64,000 bases of DNA from Larus michahellis (lineage: Eukaryota > Chordata > Aves > Charadriiformes > Laridae). Shown here in pieces: positions 25,395-39,035 of this stretch (position 1 is the first letter of the stretch; every line of letters starts with the position of its first letter). Location: contig NC_133900.1 in assembly GCF_964199755.1 (NCBI RefSeq), positions 75,810,727 to 75,874,726 of the forward strand, given 5' to 3'. The notes under the pieces were generated by a model. The model saw only the letters and a program-made list of their open reading frames with translations, was not told the DNA's origin and searched no databases. The position numbers and the translations under genes are program-made.

Positions 25395-27848
25395 CTGTGT
25401 GGCACATCTTCACTTGGTGGAAAAGACAGAGACAATGCCATGTTTTAGCTGATTCATTGCCTAATTTAGGTGCCTAACTTACCCACATGCTGGTAAAATC
25501 AAGTCCTCCACCCTCTGACGGGGTGTCCCCAAGAGGGGAAGGACGAGCCGGGGAATCCCCCTGCCTGGAGGAAGAGGACCCGGCCTTGAAGGGCCGTTGA
25601 GGAGTTTGCTTGCCCTGGCTGCTCGGCAGGCGGATGAATGGCTGCACGTCCTGGTCAGATGTAGGCAGACGGGCTCCTTCAACTGGAGGAGACACAGACC
25701 CCATTTTTGGGGGGTTCTCTAGCAATTTGATTAGTGCAAAAAGGGGGACAGGCCTAAAAGTGTGGGTATGGGTTTGCTAACACTATGCTTATAATTTCTG
25801 GCTTCAGTAGAGAGATTAACCAGCCCAAGAAAGTAGGATCAGTGTGGGATTTAGGCAGACCAAATCCTATCCCAGGTTTTATGCTGTTTCGATTTCTTTA
25901 GTCTCCTGCCAGGCCAATACACAGATCTGCAGGAATCACTCTTCTTCCAGCTTCACACACACTCACAAATGCCAAAATTAACAAATCAAGATTGCATTTA
26001 ATTCCAGATGAGCACATCTGAATTGCTGCGTCTTATGATAATATTTTGCATCTTATTCAGAAGAAATGCATGCATACTTAAACAACTAAGCAAAACATTT
26101 CAAAATCAATTTCTACCTCACATCTTTGTTCCCAAATCCAAGATTATGCATGAGTTCTCCCCCTCTCTCCCCAGTCAACATCATCTGGTAGAAGGGGGAA
26201 TTAAGGAATTGGGCTCCAACAGTGTCAGGCAATGGGAGAAAGTGACTGCGGGTCACTCCTGGGTGAGACGTGGGCCATCACGGCACTGCCGGGGTTGGGA
26301 CCCTTCCAGAAAGACCACCATAGGCACTGGTGGAAGTGTGGCCGTGAAATCTGGGGTGCCCAGGGGGGCTGAGCACCGCATTCATGGCCACTGGGGAGGT
26401 GATCCCATTAGGTTGTAGGGCCCCCCATCCTTTACGGACGGCAGCCCCAGGGGCTCGGCCGCAGCTGCACAGGAAGACTGCAGCAGAGAAGGTCATGGCA
26501 CAGGCGGAGCCTGCGCTCAAGGATAATTTCCTAACCATTGCACCCTCCTTTATTGTTTTCAGTGCTTTTTCACCATGCCGATCTTCTGTTTTTCAAAGGC
26601 AGGTGCAGCGTAGCAGGGTCTCCGTGGGACTAACACGGGACAGCTCTTGCCGAAGCTCAGACATGACCTGCGCCGGCTCTAAGTCATTTCAGATGGATGG
26701 GAGAGGAAGACCTGGCAGTAATTCAAGAGGTTCGAGTTCCTGATTGTGGAAAACCACCCTTGAATATTTTGGGCCCCACCCGCCCCAGCCTTCCCTCTCC
26801 AACCATTGTAAAGGAATGGCAAAGCCAAAACTGTGGAGTTTCTTAAAAATAGCTCCCTTGTATAGGGGACTATGAGAAATACTAGGCAAATCACCAAGCG
26901 ATGAAGACCTAAATCCCTAAGAGCTTATACATATGCATTAAAAAGAGCGGTTTGAATGTCAAAATAAATAAATATAAAGCTGATTTTACAGTACGGGATT
27001 ATGCTTGGGAGGGAAGGTTTTCCTCCTGCCTTACACAGCCAAACTTCAAAAGAAAACTCCCTGTGAAACGCTACTGGGTTTCTGCAGGAGTGCAGATAGA
27101 TCTTGTTGGGCAGGACAAAGCTTTTTTTCTGTTGGAGGGAAAAAGCTCCATTTGGAAGATTTGGTAGCAATTTCTGCTCTCCCGTTTGCAAAGTGCAAAT
27201 CAGGACAGTTTGTAACAACACGGAGCTATTGAGATGCAGGGAACTATTTACATAAGTAAGGTAAGCAGGATTTGACCCAGCCCCCTGAGCCTTGCAGATA
27301 GCATTGTCCTGTCAATTTTCACTCCCTACAGCAATGAAGGCAGATAAATGGCTTCCTGCCATATGGCATCACCTTTTTTACAAGAGATCATGTGGACGTG
27401 GCCATTGGCCTCCAGATGCTTTGGAGGGAAGATCCCACTTTGCTTCACGTCAATTCCAAAATGTTTTCCAAATCTGCCATGTAGCATGAGTTCTCTGCTG
27501 AAATATATAAAGATGTCCTACGTAAGGGTACCAGGAAAAAGAAGATTTGTGTGTGCTCGTTGTGAGGTTCCGTATCTTCGGCTCTCCCCGCTCAGCAGGA
27601 TGGAGCTCTGCATGTGATCTGTGTGATCGCTCGGGATCATTACTGCCTCTTTTTGCCGGGCAAGGTTCTGTACATAGTATTTTGAGCCCTTTGTGATGAT
27701 TTCAGCGACAGTAGATACCAGCCCAAGTTTTGAATGGCACCTTGCATCATAAGGCTTAGACCGTCAAACGAACAAAGTTTAATAGCAGAGTTTAGCCTCT
27801 TAGTCAGGGAAGATCTAAGTATTTTTAAGACTGTTCTTTAGCCATAGA
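25395..27848. other. Intergenic, no gene seen
   Basis: No gene can be supported. Two GC-richer islands stand out: a minus-strand low-complexity open frame at 25474-25725, and 26240-26520. Neither matches a family that I recognise (see findings). Confidence 0.5.
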
Positions 27849-27970
27849 TAGAATCACAGAATCTTAGAATTGCCTAGGTTGGGAGGGACCTTTCAGATCG
27901 TCGAGTCCGACCCTCAACACTGACAAAACCCATCACTACACCATATTGCTAAGCAATGCTTCGTCTCATC
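27849..27970 (-). mobile_element. CR1 LINE 3' tip (copy 10)
   Basis: Reverse-oriented tail: 'tagaatcacagaatcttaga', 'aggttgggagggacctttc', 'gtcgagtccgaccctcaac'. The last motif is the complement of the subfamily-specific tail of copy 9. The element ends near 'taagcaatgcttcgtctca'. Confidence 0.88.
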
Positions 27971-30900
27971 CTCTACTGCCCCTCAGCTAGAGACTAGCTA
28001 GCTGTGATGTGTTTCATGATCACGTTACACCAAAGAAGGTCAGAGAAAATAAACTGTATTATTCAAACTTGACTCAAGAAAAGAGCAAATCTCTAAGGCT
28101 AGCCCTCCTCCCCTTTTATTTATGAAACAAAACTCTAGAGTCTCACCCCTCCGGGAGGGATTACTTTATATTCTCACTGTATGTAAAATTTACCCTGCCA
28201 AGAAGCAGCTGATAAACTCAAATCTCTCCTCACAGTGTGAGCTTCTTAATGCCTCTGCCTCATTTGTTCATCAGCACTTTATGAGAAAATAAACAAAAAC
28301 ACTGTCTGTTTGCCCATTGTCATCAAGGGCATCTGAACGCTTCCTGCCGGGAGAGGTGGTTGTACCACCCTCGGAGCAGAGGCGATCGCATCTTTCTTCT
28401 GCCTCTCCATTTACAATGGCCAATCTACAAAGCCGGAATCCCAGGGAGCTTAATCAAAAGCCAGAAGACACCCCAGGGTACGTGTTATTGTCTAATAGGA
28501 GTAAGCAGTGCGCGTTGTTAGCACCAGCATCAGGCTAGCGTCAGCGTTTCTGCAAGCTCGGGCGTCCCTGGGAGGAATCCCGCTGCTCTTACAGGGCAAG
28601 AATTGCTACAGATGTAAAAAAACAGGCTATCACAGCCATGCGATACATGATTTTTACCCTCGGGTAACAGTTTTCTCTCTCTCATCGTTTTGGAAAGAAC
28701 ATTTATACTTTCTGCGGTTCGGCCTATCAGGTGCTACAGCGAATCAGTGCAACACTGCCCCAAAATGTCCCATGGAAAAGGAGGAGGATCACATTGGTGT
28801 TTAGGTTAAAACCCACCGGTTTCATTGCAAGCGCACTAGCCAGTGTTTTAATGTATTTTTAAAGCACAGTTCTGCGAGAGGCTCAGAGCAGCTCCTGCCA
28901 TACGTCCCTCAAACTAGGCAGCAGAATGTGCAATTTCTGTATGGTCGCTGTGGTGAATTTTTCTCCAAGTGCCTTCTTTTCTTCTTCCCTGCTTTTTTGT
29001 GGTCTCTGGCATTTTTATTTATTTTTTTTTGGCCATTGCTCCCTCTCAAATCCCTATTTTTTTCCTCTGCACTTGGTCCATTCAAACAGTCTCGTTTCTT
29101 CCTTGTTTTTAGCTTCTCAGCGGGGTAGATGTGGATCATTTGACCCCAATTCTGAGCCCGGAGCACGCGTGTGTTGCAGAAATGAGGGGCAGCGGGCATG
29201 CAGCTGCGAGACGTGGCACTCCTGTGTGCTTTGCTCGCCTGGCATCTCTCTGAGGAGACGAAGGGAACTGATTTATACAAAAGATGGGTCATAGCACTCA
29301 CCTGCCCCCAGCCTTCAAGTAAGGAGCAGAGTGGAAAAGGTGCTGGGGAGGGGATTCACAGCCCACAGGGAACTCCTGTGCCCAGGGACAGAGACGAAAC
29401 AAGGACCTGCTTTCTCCGCTGCTCGCTGTACCCTGAAAGTGAGAGAGAGGACGTACGCGCGCGACTATAAGTGCTGAAATCAGGGGAAATACTCTGCTAA
29501 GTCCTATTTATACCATACTTAGGCAAAGGGAGAACTAAAAATCTCAGCATCTTCCCTATGCATCGATTAAATGCTGAGCACGGGGAAGAGGGGAGGAAGC
29601 AGAAGACACCTACAACCGCACGGTCATTCAGGGCAGCTAAGTGCGGAGATGTGCGTTCACCAAATGTGTCGTCCTGTTACACTGACACCACAGTCCTCCT
29701 TCTCCTCCATAGCCACAGCCTGGGAAGATGCATCTCCAGCCCACGCATTGGCTCACACAGGTTAGAAACCTGTGGAGATGTGGAAAGCACTCTTCCCCCT
29801 AGAAGTACCTCCTGCAAAGAAGGTTTTTTCATTTGAAGTCATTTCTAAAATGATTGTTTAAAGGATTTTGCAGTCTGCTTCATGGGGGAACTGGGCCTCC
29901 TAGGCAGGTTTCAGATCCCCCTCTTTTGAAGTGTCAATAGGCTGGTACCAAGTGTTTCTCGCGTGAGATTTTTTTTTGCATTTTAACATTACAAAAATGG
30001 TCCTTGAACTTCAAAATTCCTCCTGCTATCACCTACTAGCAGCCAAATTTGCATAAGTAGACCTAGAGACACACATACACACAAAGATATAGCTATGAAA
30101 AAATAAAAAGAGCCCTAAGAAAACTAACAAAAGCCAGGCGCAGCTCAGCAATTCTCACTGACTTGGTTTCTTGTACTGCCAGAGACCATTTCAAAAGGCA
30201 AATTCTCATCAGATATTGGGGAGGGAAGGAAGGGAAGGAAATTCATGACAGATTGCGCTGTGAATTCCTAAGCCTGGAGTTTTGTTTGTGATTTATCATT
30301 GCTCAGCCTTATCAACCACTGATTGAGTCTTTCCTCTCTCAGCCCTGGAGGGTGGCAGCCTCTGGTCTCCTGCGGTTCCCTCCCGGCCGACCAGCTTCTC
30401 TAAATGCTAATCAGATGATACGGACCCTTCTGTGATCTTGTGAAGGGCTCTATCAGCAGTTTGGTAGAAACACCGTCATGTAAAAATGATACTCCCTTGT
30501 CATCCCCGAGAGGTGTCTGCCAGGAAGCAGGGTAGAAACACAACATCAAATGGCTTGTATATTGTCAGCTCCTACAGTTCTCCCTCTGATGTGTCGAAGT
30601 GTGGACAAATACTTACCTGACATGGCTTGTTACAGAACTGGGGCTTTTGCAAAGAAAAGAGATGTTTTATAACTCATTAATTTAATTTGCTTGTTCGCTA
30701 AACTGAATTAAATTCAGCCAAAAACTATGCTTTTTCCAGACAGGATAAATCTGGGGCCAAGGTCCTAGAAACTTTACTTTTCTTATGGAAGATACTGTAA
30801 GCATCTACAGGTAATAGGGCCAGCAATTGCCCAACACATAAGCAAACAAGGAAATGGTGCTCCTACCAACACAACCACGCAGCCAAACAGCTATTCCTCA

Positions 30901-31150
30901 GTGCCAAGCTAAGGGCAGAGGAGTCCTCCTCTGCCTCCAGAGGAGGATTTCTGCTTCTCCTCTGGACGGGCAAAGCTCCTTGTGATGGGGATGTGGCTGG
31001 TACGAGAGGTACAAATGTGATCCTTCCATCACCAGCTGCTATCTGACATGGAACAGAGGGCGGCCAAAGGCTCCTCAGGAGCTCTGTGTCTGCCCAGCCC
31101 CTCCGCCGTGTTGCATCCACAGAGGGGTGCCTCTGCCATGTGTTATGGAT
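27971..31150. other. Intergenic, no gene seen
   Basis: No supported gene. Contains a pyrimidine-rich tract near 28968-29110 and a small (GGAAG)n-like patch near 30221-30240. Confidence 0.55.
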
Positions 31151-31428
31151 TATAGAATCATAGAAAATGTTGGGTTGGAAGGGACCTTTAAAGGTCATCT
31201 AGTCCAACCCCCCTGCAGTAAGCAAGGACGTCTTTAACTAGATCAGATTGGTCGGGGCTTCATCAAGCCTGGCCTTGAATGTCTCCAGGGATGGGGCCTC
31301 CACCACCTCTCTGGGCAACCTGTGCCAGTGTCTCACCACCCTCATTGTAAAGAACTTCTTCCCAATGTCTAATCTAAACCTGCCCTGCTCTAGTTTAAAA
31401 CCATTGCCCCTCGTCCTACATGGATAGA
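31151..31428 (-). mobile_element. CR1 LINE 3' fragment (copy 11)
   Basis: Reverse-oriented CR1: 'tatagaatcatagaaaatgt', 'ttggaagggacctttaaagg', 'tctccagggatggggcctcc', 'ccattgcccctcgtcctac'. It is 5'-truncated at about 31428. Confidence 0.93.
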
Positions 31429-34400
31429 CTTGTCCAGGCACTGCCTGGGACACGGGTTCTCCAAGGACTTCTTGCACAGAGCGTGTGGGGCACTTTTCAG
31501 GTGCTCCACCAGGCTCAGGGGGCTGCGGGTCCCAGTTGTGGGACCGTACCAATATACTTGCCATTGAACCAATATCCAAAATAATAATATATAAGATAAT
31601 CCAAATGATGGGCACTGCCTGCCCTTCCCTTTCAGATGCACTTCCCTACTCCACAGGGTGCCCAGCCTCAGCAGAGGAATGGGTGTTCTACTCCCCTCCA
31701 GCCTCAGAGGAGGGTCTGTATTGCCCTCTGGGGCAACCAGGTTCCTGGGATACTCCAGGGAGAGAGGGAGGCACCTTTTCGGGACTGGATCTCCCTCCAG
31801 AAACCTGCAGAGGCACATGCATACAATTCACCCAATGGGCTACAAGGGAAATGCTTCTCCAGCTGTGCAATGCTATTTTACTGTCCAAATACAAAAATGA
31901 TGCAAAATGTAATTAATTCCTTTTTGGTATCCTTCCATTACTTCCTTTTGGTAACCTTCCATCCAGGTTAAAGCTAACTTGGCCTGTCTCATTGCACATG
32001 CGAAAAAGCTTCAACCTGGGGTCAGTCGAAAATCATCTATTGATTTGAGGTTGTTCAGTTAGCAAACAAAAGCCATCCCACCGTACACCCAAAAGCGCTG
32101 TGACAGCCTTTGTTTGAGGAAAAAACCAACTACTTGAGTGACAATATGCCAGAAATACCCACCAACCGAGTCTGCTGAATTGAAGCTATTCGAAGAGAGA
32201 GAGTTGTCTTCTAAAAATGTGTCTTAGGAACACAGAGGGGCAGCCTCTAACCCCAGGCCCCGAGGAAGCCGTTCCCCAGCGCAGGTATCCAGCAGCAGGC
32301 TGCCCCAGAAGCATCTCATCTGCAGATTGATGGTAGATACGGTCTCCAGGTGAGAAATATCACCAGCGGCTTCAGGGGCAGCACAGTGGCATCAAGCTAC
32401 CCACGGTCACCATACATTATTGGAGTGGGGTGGTTCTAAACTCACTGCTTTGATTCATTAGCGCCGAAGTGGCTTCAGATATTAATTAGCGCTGGCACTG
32501 CAGGGCCAAGTTCAGTTCCCCAGGCTTTATCCAGAAGTGTAGGAGACTATGGAGATACAACCTGATATGTTTATCTTTGCGAAGCACGCTCTCTGCCTCA
32601 GTCGTGTGCCAGATGTAGCCGCAGCTGCAGGAAGTTGTTTATCTGCCCCCGTGACCTTGCAGAAGTGTCGGGCGATGGCAAAATCATGTTTTTGTTGAGC
32701 ATCTCTTCTCTTCAAACTGGAGACTCTTCCCCATCAGTTAAAATAGATTTTAAATTCTATAAGGAAGCCAAGCGCTGACACTGCAGAGCTCTGGAATCCA
32801 ATTATATCCTTTACTGTCTGCTCATTGTAAGAATTTATTTTGGGGAGCTGGCTTGGTAAAGGTTCAGTGAAAATAATTAATGGTTTGAACACCTGTGGTA
32901 GCCACTGTTACTGGTTCCCTTTCTGAATCTCCTAAGTCTGGGTATTTATTGCTCTTATATCTCCAAATTTTATAGAAACTTACCCTATCATGTGAGATGT
33001 ACTGTGACATTATTTTGGTGCATAAGGAAGATCCTAATTAGCTTTTAGTTGGGTTTTTCAGGACTCCTGGGGCACACAGGCACTTGGTGCCTCTGGGGTT
33101 TCACTAAGAGATGAATTCCCTGAATCCTCCTGGGTCCCTCTGCAAATTTCAGTCTTTACAGTTCTCCAATGGAAAAAAGATAATTTTGTCAAAATAAATT
33201 CACAGCTGCAAACGACGGAGCCAGAGCATTTGTCAGTAGAGCTAGATACTAATATACATTGATTGATCAACACCGTGGTGTAAGTGATAGTCCTGAGCAT
33301 GGGAGAAAAAGGATTAAGCAAAATACAAGTGGTATGTATCCATCAACCTTATCACTCAGGAGAAAAAATAACAGTGTCATTAGCTAAGTTTCCAAAATAG
33401 CCCAGTTTCCTGCTTGAAAGTCAATCCTTCAGAAACAGGTTAAGCCTTCATTTTGTTATGACATGCTGGTAAAGTCACAAGGGTGCCTTTGGTCTTTTTC
33501 TGTCAACATCAACGTGCTAAGTGAAAATCATTGTTCAAATGGAAAATACTTGGTTGGCTCATAATAAATTATAATTATCAATGTTTCTTCTTAGTCAAAC
33601 AGCAGTTGTATCACAGAAACGTCTTGTTTACCAGAAAAAAAAAGTGAGTAAAAGAATTGGTTAATGCTTTGTTTTCATTTTTTTCCTTCTACTTTAAATC
33701 ACTTCATTTGAGTCAAATTAACATATAAATTCTAGTAATTGTTTATCTGTGGCATTTTTAGAATAAGCAATGCAATCAATAGTAATGTAGTCACTTGAAT
33801 ATTAAAATTTCCACATAACATTAAAATCAATGCACTTTTATTAAGCCTGCTGGTGCTGTATTCAATTAGCTGCTTCTGCCTTAGCTGGTAACTTCCAGAC
33901 ATTCGCAGTAGCTGTGTTTAGACACATTTACTACGTGCTCATGACAAAAGCATGGAGCCATCGATGCTTTAAAGCTCGGAGTAGATCCCCGTAAAGATGA
34001 GGCTGCTCTTGAAGGTTTGCACTGGCTGGAGCTCGAATTTGGGAATTACATAATTCTTCACAGCAATCTCATTTTTTAGGGCCCAGAGATAATCTGTTTA
34101 CTTTTAGATTTTCTTTTCAGTTAATTTCGTGTTCTTGAAAGCGTCAGGAGCAAATATCTTATTTAGCCACAGGAAAATGACAACTCAGGTAAGAGCAGCA
34201 TAAATTCCCCACCTGTTCCTACTGAGGTGTCTCATTTCTTTATCTGAGAGGCATCCTGATGGGATTGAATGACTAGGTCCATCTCTAAAGTCATTTTGGC
34301 CTTGGAACACCTACCTAGCCTTTGGGAAAGGTGCCTGCTAAGAGCAGCCGTGGTGGCAGTACCATGGTGTGGCTACTTGTGGTTATACAACTCAAGAATT

Positions 34401-36198
34401 CCTTTCACGGGGAACACCAAGTAACCATTAAAGGTCAATAACCCTCCCCAGTGATGCGGGGACAGACTACACCTGCAATTAAGTTCCTCATCCAGGATCT
34501 TCTAGTTTCCCAGTGGAAAGTAAATCCTTATTTATTTATCTGGGCAATTAGATGACTGAATTGCATAGACTTAGAGCACATATTTTTTTTCAAAAATGTT
34601 AGTTTGAGTCTACACCTTCCTAAAATCCCCCTTTCCTAAGGCAAAAGAGCTCCACTCCAGGCAAAGACACCCTCAGTAAAAACCTAAAAGTGGACCCAGG
34701 ACATAATCCAGTTATTTGTGAACACTGTAGAAACCTACTGACTTCACAAAATTATCCTCATACAATTTAAGTGACGTATGATGTTGACATGCAAAATTTT
34801 TGAGGTTTTGGTTCAACTATTAAACAATTAGGTGGACCAATTGAACACACTGTCTTATTCAAACTAAACTGTATTTAGGTATTAATGGGGCACTGGTTGA
34901 TAATAATTGCAATAGGATGGCCTGTGCAATTCTTGGTCATATAATATAAACTGAGAAGGAAGGTTAGATTTTTTCCCTGTCTGGCATGGATGAAATTGCT
35001 GCCAGAACAGTGGGATTCATTCTGGTGCTTGCAATCAAAGAGCGACTCTGCTCGACCGACAGAGATTCCACAAACAGCCACAAAGGAGTTGTGTCTTTCG
35101 TGGACAGATGCAAGTGGTGGTTCTCATCTAAATTAACAAATAAGAACAAGGACGATTTGATCACAGGTGCATGCACTTGTGTTGAGTCTGCGAGCTGGAT
35201 TTTTAAATCCATAGAAGACCAAGGTGTAAGTCTGTAAAAGTGAGAAGCTGAAGCCACACAACTTCAGATTAGAAGTAAAGTGTAACCTCTTTGCCTGTGG
35301 GGACTAATCACTCAAACAAAGGCTGTGGGAATTCTGAACCACTGAAAATTTCTAAGTCAAGAGTAAATGCCCTTTTTTCCCCTAAATGTTGTTCTAGGTC
35401 AAACTTTCACAGCAGTCTCACATCTTTGCTGGGGAAGAAGGGGGTCTGTATGCTCACACTGGCTTCAGAGTCCATGACACTGTCAAAACCGAAGTCACAA
35501 AGACTCATTTTGATTAGAATTATTCAAAATGCCATATAAGGGAAAAGTGAAAATGTAAGTTCTCTATTTATTCTTTTCTCAATTAAACCTCATGTAAGTG
35601 TACACCTTTTCACAAAACATTCCACCTGAAATGAATCCAAAAAAGCGCTCCTAAATGCACCATTGGGAAATTTTGGGCAGCTCTAGTTTCAAAACCTAGC
35701 TCGAGCACTCTGTGCTTGCTCTTCCTTTTTTCACACAAACCTCCAGCTGAGAGCAATGCAAACGGTGATGCTACGAGAAACTCAGGACTGGACGCTCGAT
35801 ATGTAATTTCAACACAGGCATAAAACAATAGAGGTTGTATTTCATATGTGGCATCACTAACGTTCAACAGCTTCTTTTTGAACATTTTAAAAAATGAGTG
35901 TTCTGATTTTTATTTTTTTTTTTGTTATTTTGTTTCATTAAGAAACAGTTTAAAAGTTGAACAAACCCTTTTATGTCTCCTCCTGAGATTTATCTTTTCA
36001 TGTCCCTATGGTCTATATTTCTTTTCTTCACACCATAAATCTCGGTTCCACGCCAGATATTTGTAATAAGTCTATAAAGAAAACAGAAAGAGGTGTGGTA
36101 AGTTTATCAGCTTGAACCACACATTTAAGTTTCTGGTGTACATAAAAATTCCAGACTTAAGTCTCTTGACTCTCCCTTCCAAAACATTTCCTGCATGG

Positions 36199-36258
36199 TT
36201 TAAAAAAAAAAAAAAAAGACACAGAGAGAGAAAAAAGGAGAGAAAGAGAGAGGGAGAC
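36199..36258 (+). repeat. Poly-A plus (GA)n purine tract
   Basis: About 60 bases almost wholly purine on the + strand: a run of A followed by GACACAGAGAGAG, AAAAAAGG and AGAAAGAGAGAGGGAGA. It is a microsatellite-type simple sequence; such tracts can form triplexes. Confidence 0.9.
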
Positions 36259-36948
36259 TTTTGCACGGGAAAAACACAAAATACAGTTCAATATTTATAA
36301 AAAAGCTAAGATAGCAGAATTTAATGGATCCTCAGCAGTGGCTTGTTCAGACCAGCCCCACTGTCCTGTGGGGAACAGGACAAACCACATTTGATTTCCA
36401 AAGCAGAAAGAAACGAGGGAAGTAAGAACCCCTGGCATTTCTTGCTAGGATTTGTGCCTGTTCTTTATTTCCAACAAGAAATGAAGAAAGAATCCCCTTT
36501 TGTTTCTCTGGGAGTGTACAGGGGTTTCGGTACAGACCAGACTGGAGCTCCTGCAAGGCGAGACCCCTCCACGCGAGGGCTCGGCGCTGCTGGTGGGCAG
36601 CGGTGGGATAACTCCCTGTCCATCCCACAAACAGGAATCCAAAACCCCAGGTGGAAAACTTAGTGTTACACAGAAACCCCTTTGTTTTTCCCTCCCTGGC
36701 ATCTCAAAAATCCTGTATCATAACAGCTTAGTACTAGCCACAGAGAGACTTGAGGAAGTCACAGCGAGCTGAGTAGAGTTATTTTCATTTCCTCCTAAGT
36801 AGCCTCTTCTAATTCATCAGATCACTTTCCAAGTCTCTCTAGATGTAAGTGGAAACAAATGCTGCATGCAGATAAAAGGAAGGAGCCGAGCAGAGAAAAA
36901 CACCCACTGTCATGGCATTTTTAGGTGTGACGAACACCGAAGCTGCCT

Positions 36949-36997
36949 CTCCAGCACAGACATCGCTCCAACACAGACGTCGCTCCAGCACAGATCG
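36949..36997 (+). repeat. 17-bp tandem repeat, three units
   Basis: Three adjacent units: ctccagcacagacatcg, ctccaacacagacgtcg and a shortened ctccagcacagatcg. Each keeps an internal CpG near its end. Confidence 0.9.
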
Positions 36998-37318
36998 CTG
37001 GGAATTAAACTGTGCTTTTCCTGAAGTCCTTAAACAAGTTGGAAGCTGTTGATTCCCTTAGGAGGTGAATTAGGCAGGACAGCAGGCTAAAACTGTCCGG
37101 ATTGGGATGAAATGAAAAACTAGACATTAGATGCGTGTTTCCTTGGCCAGGATGGATTTTCAGAGGAGCTCATTGAGCAGGTCGGGAGCTGAATTTAAGC
37201 CAAGGGGTGACCTTGGCAGGAAATGCCGAATGCAAAGGTTTCCATCAGACCCTCTGATCACTGAGCACCAGTAAGCAGAGGAGATACTGTTAAAACTAAT
37301 TTTTTTTTATTTTTTTTT

Positions 37319-37526
37319 TCACTCTGAGGGTGGTGAGGCACGGGAACAGGTTGCCCAGAGAAGCTGTGGCTGCCCCATCCCTGGAGGTGTTCAAGGCCAG
37401 GCTGGATGGGGCTTTGAGCAGCCTGGTCTAGTGGGAGGTGTCCCTGCCCACGGCAGGGGGTTGGAACTGGATGATCTTTTCTTTAAGGTCCCTTCCAACC
37501 CAAACCATTTTATGATTCTATGATTT
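37319..37526 (+). mobile_element. CR1 LINE 3' fragment (copy 12)
   Basis: Forward CR1 beginning 'actctgagggtggtgaggca' directly after a T-rich tract (37299-37319) and ending 'ccattttatgattctatga'. It is near-identical to copy 1 over most of its length, apart from a few substitutions and a small insertion at 'gatcttttctttaagg', so both are probably young. Confidence 0.94.
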
Positions 37527-38349
37527 TTGCAGAGACAGGGAGGAAGCAAGTGCCGTTGTTCCCAGGCACCAGGTCAGGCAGGGGCTGAGGGCAAACAGAA
37601 GGACTCGGCATGAGCGTTGCACAGATGGTCCCATCAAAATGCAGGAGTGACGAGCAGCAGGCTGGCGATTCAGTGGGCCTTCACAGTTCTTACATACGCT
37701 GCTCATGACAGCCAGACCTCTGACTATCGCGCTAATAAATATAAAGAAGGTCCTGAGCTTAACTCTGTCCCTGTTCAGCAAAGCCATGTAAGCTTGGGTT
37801 TAATCCTTTGCTGAATAGGGAGAGGCTCCTGAAAAAAAGACCTAAATCAGTGGCAAGATAACTGAAATTGAAGGATCAGGGTGAGTCACTCTGGCCTGGT
37901 TAGAGCTGTGATGTGCCATGGTCTGTCTTCTTGGCCAGCGGTGTTCATGCCCCTCGCCAGGCCAGCCCAGCAGGCACATCATGCAGGACGCCCAGTGCTT
38001 CTATCCCTACATCCCTGTCAATGAGAGCAGGAGACAGGGCTGCTTACACCCTTCTGAAATGGCGTAAACAACCGGCAGAGCAGGAGAGGTCTTTATCACC
38101 TATTGCCCTGTGCCCTGTCTACCCTGAGCGCTGGCTCAGGCAAGCCAGCCTAGAAGGTTTAGTGACCCTACCTTGGCTGTATTACTTCTCCCCACTATGG
38201 GCTGCATGGTTGGAAAGAAAAACCTAAATTAGTTGGACATTCTGGTCCAAATTGCTGTCGTTTTCATCTCCCCCTTTTTTCTCCCTTTAATTGTTTTGAG
38301 GACTGGGAGTGAATTCAGTAGGAATAGTATTCCATATGTTAAAACACAG

Positions 38350-38391
38350 CAGAGCTATGGGTATGACAGAGCCATGGGTATAGCAGAGCCA
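38350..38391 (+). repeat. 17-bp tandem repeat, 2.5 units
   Basis: Units cagagctatgggtatga, cagagccatgggtatag and a partial cagagcca follow one another without spacers. Confidence 0.9.
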
Positions 38392-39035
38392 GTGCGTTCC
38401 TCTATTCTCCCGGCACGAAGGGTAGAGAGAGGCACACGCAAGCAATACATCCCTACTGCTTTGACAGTCATCTTGTTGCTCTCATTCCAAGGGTTTTGAA
38501 GCCTGTCAGGGTAAGATTTCATTAAAACAGCCCAGAAATCAGCAGTCTGGAGAGCGCAGCCTGCATCTCCTCCTAGGTAACTGTGCCAGCCCCGCGTGAC
38601 CTCAGCTTTGTTTTGAGCCCGGACAATAAGAATATTTATTAACCGCTGTCTCGATTGCTGAACGGCACACAATGAATCTGGCGAGTCGGTCATGACGTTA
38701 GCTCGCGGTATCTGAGCACAAGAGCTGAGATTATTTATCGTCGGAGACCCCACACGCCTCAATCATATCTACCCGCTCATAACCGTTTATTTTTCTAGCC
38801 CCTAGTTCAGAGACCAACAGAGCAGCCTGTGTCAGTGGAAATCTGTAGGTAAGGCACTACAAGTAATTAACTTGTGGATGACCTTTTATTTGCTTTTACC
38901 ATTTCCAGACTTTTTTTTTTAATTAATTATTTTGCCCAGCCCTGCACACAGGCGTGAATGAAGTGGGCGCAGGCATGCTTGCCCAGCTCTAGCACAAAAA
39001 CCCTTCTGGTTTCTCACGTGTCTATCAACTCGAGA

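Larger units (their letters stand above)
31429..37318. other. Intergenic, no gene seen
   Basis: No supported gene. The stretch 33,400-34,200 is AT-rich. A 24-bp imperfect tandem pair built on 'ttccttttggtaaccttcca' lies at 31918-31967. A poly-A/GA tract is at 36199-36258 and a 17-bp tandem triplet at 36949-36997. Confidence 0.5.

Noticed and set aside
28909-29301. Lysine/arginine-rich minus-strand frame
   Set aside because: It is the complement of a pyrimidine-rich tract, so the basic composition follows from simple sequence.
34964-35257. Overlapping open frames on both strands near 35 kb
   Set aside because: Neither matches a known protein, and mutual overlap in AT-rich DNA is expected by chance.
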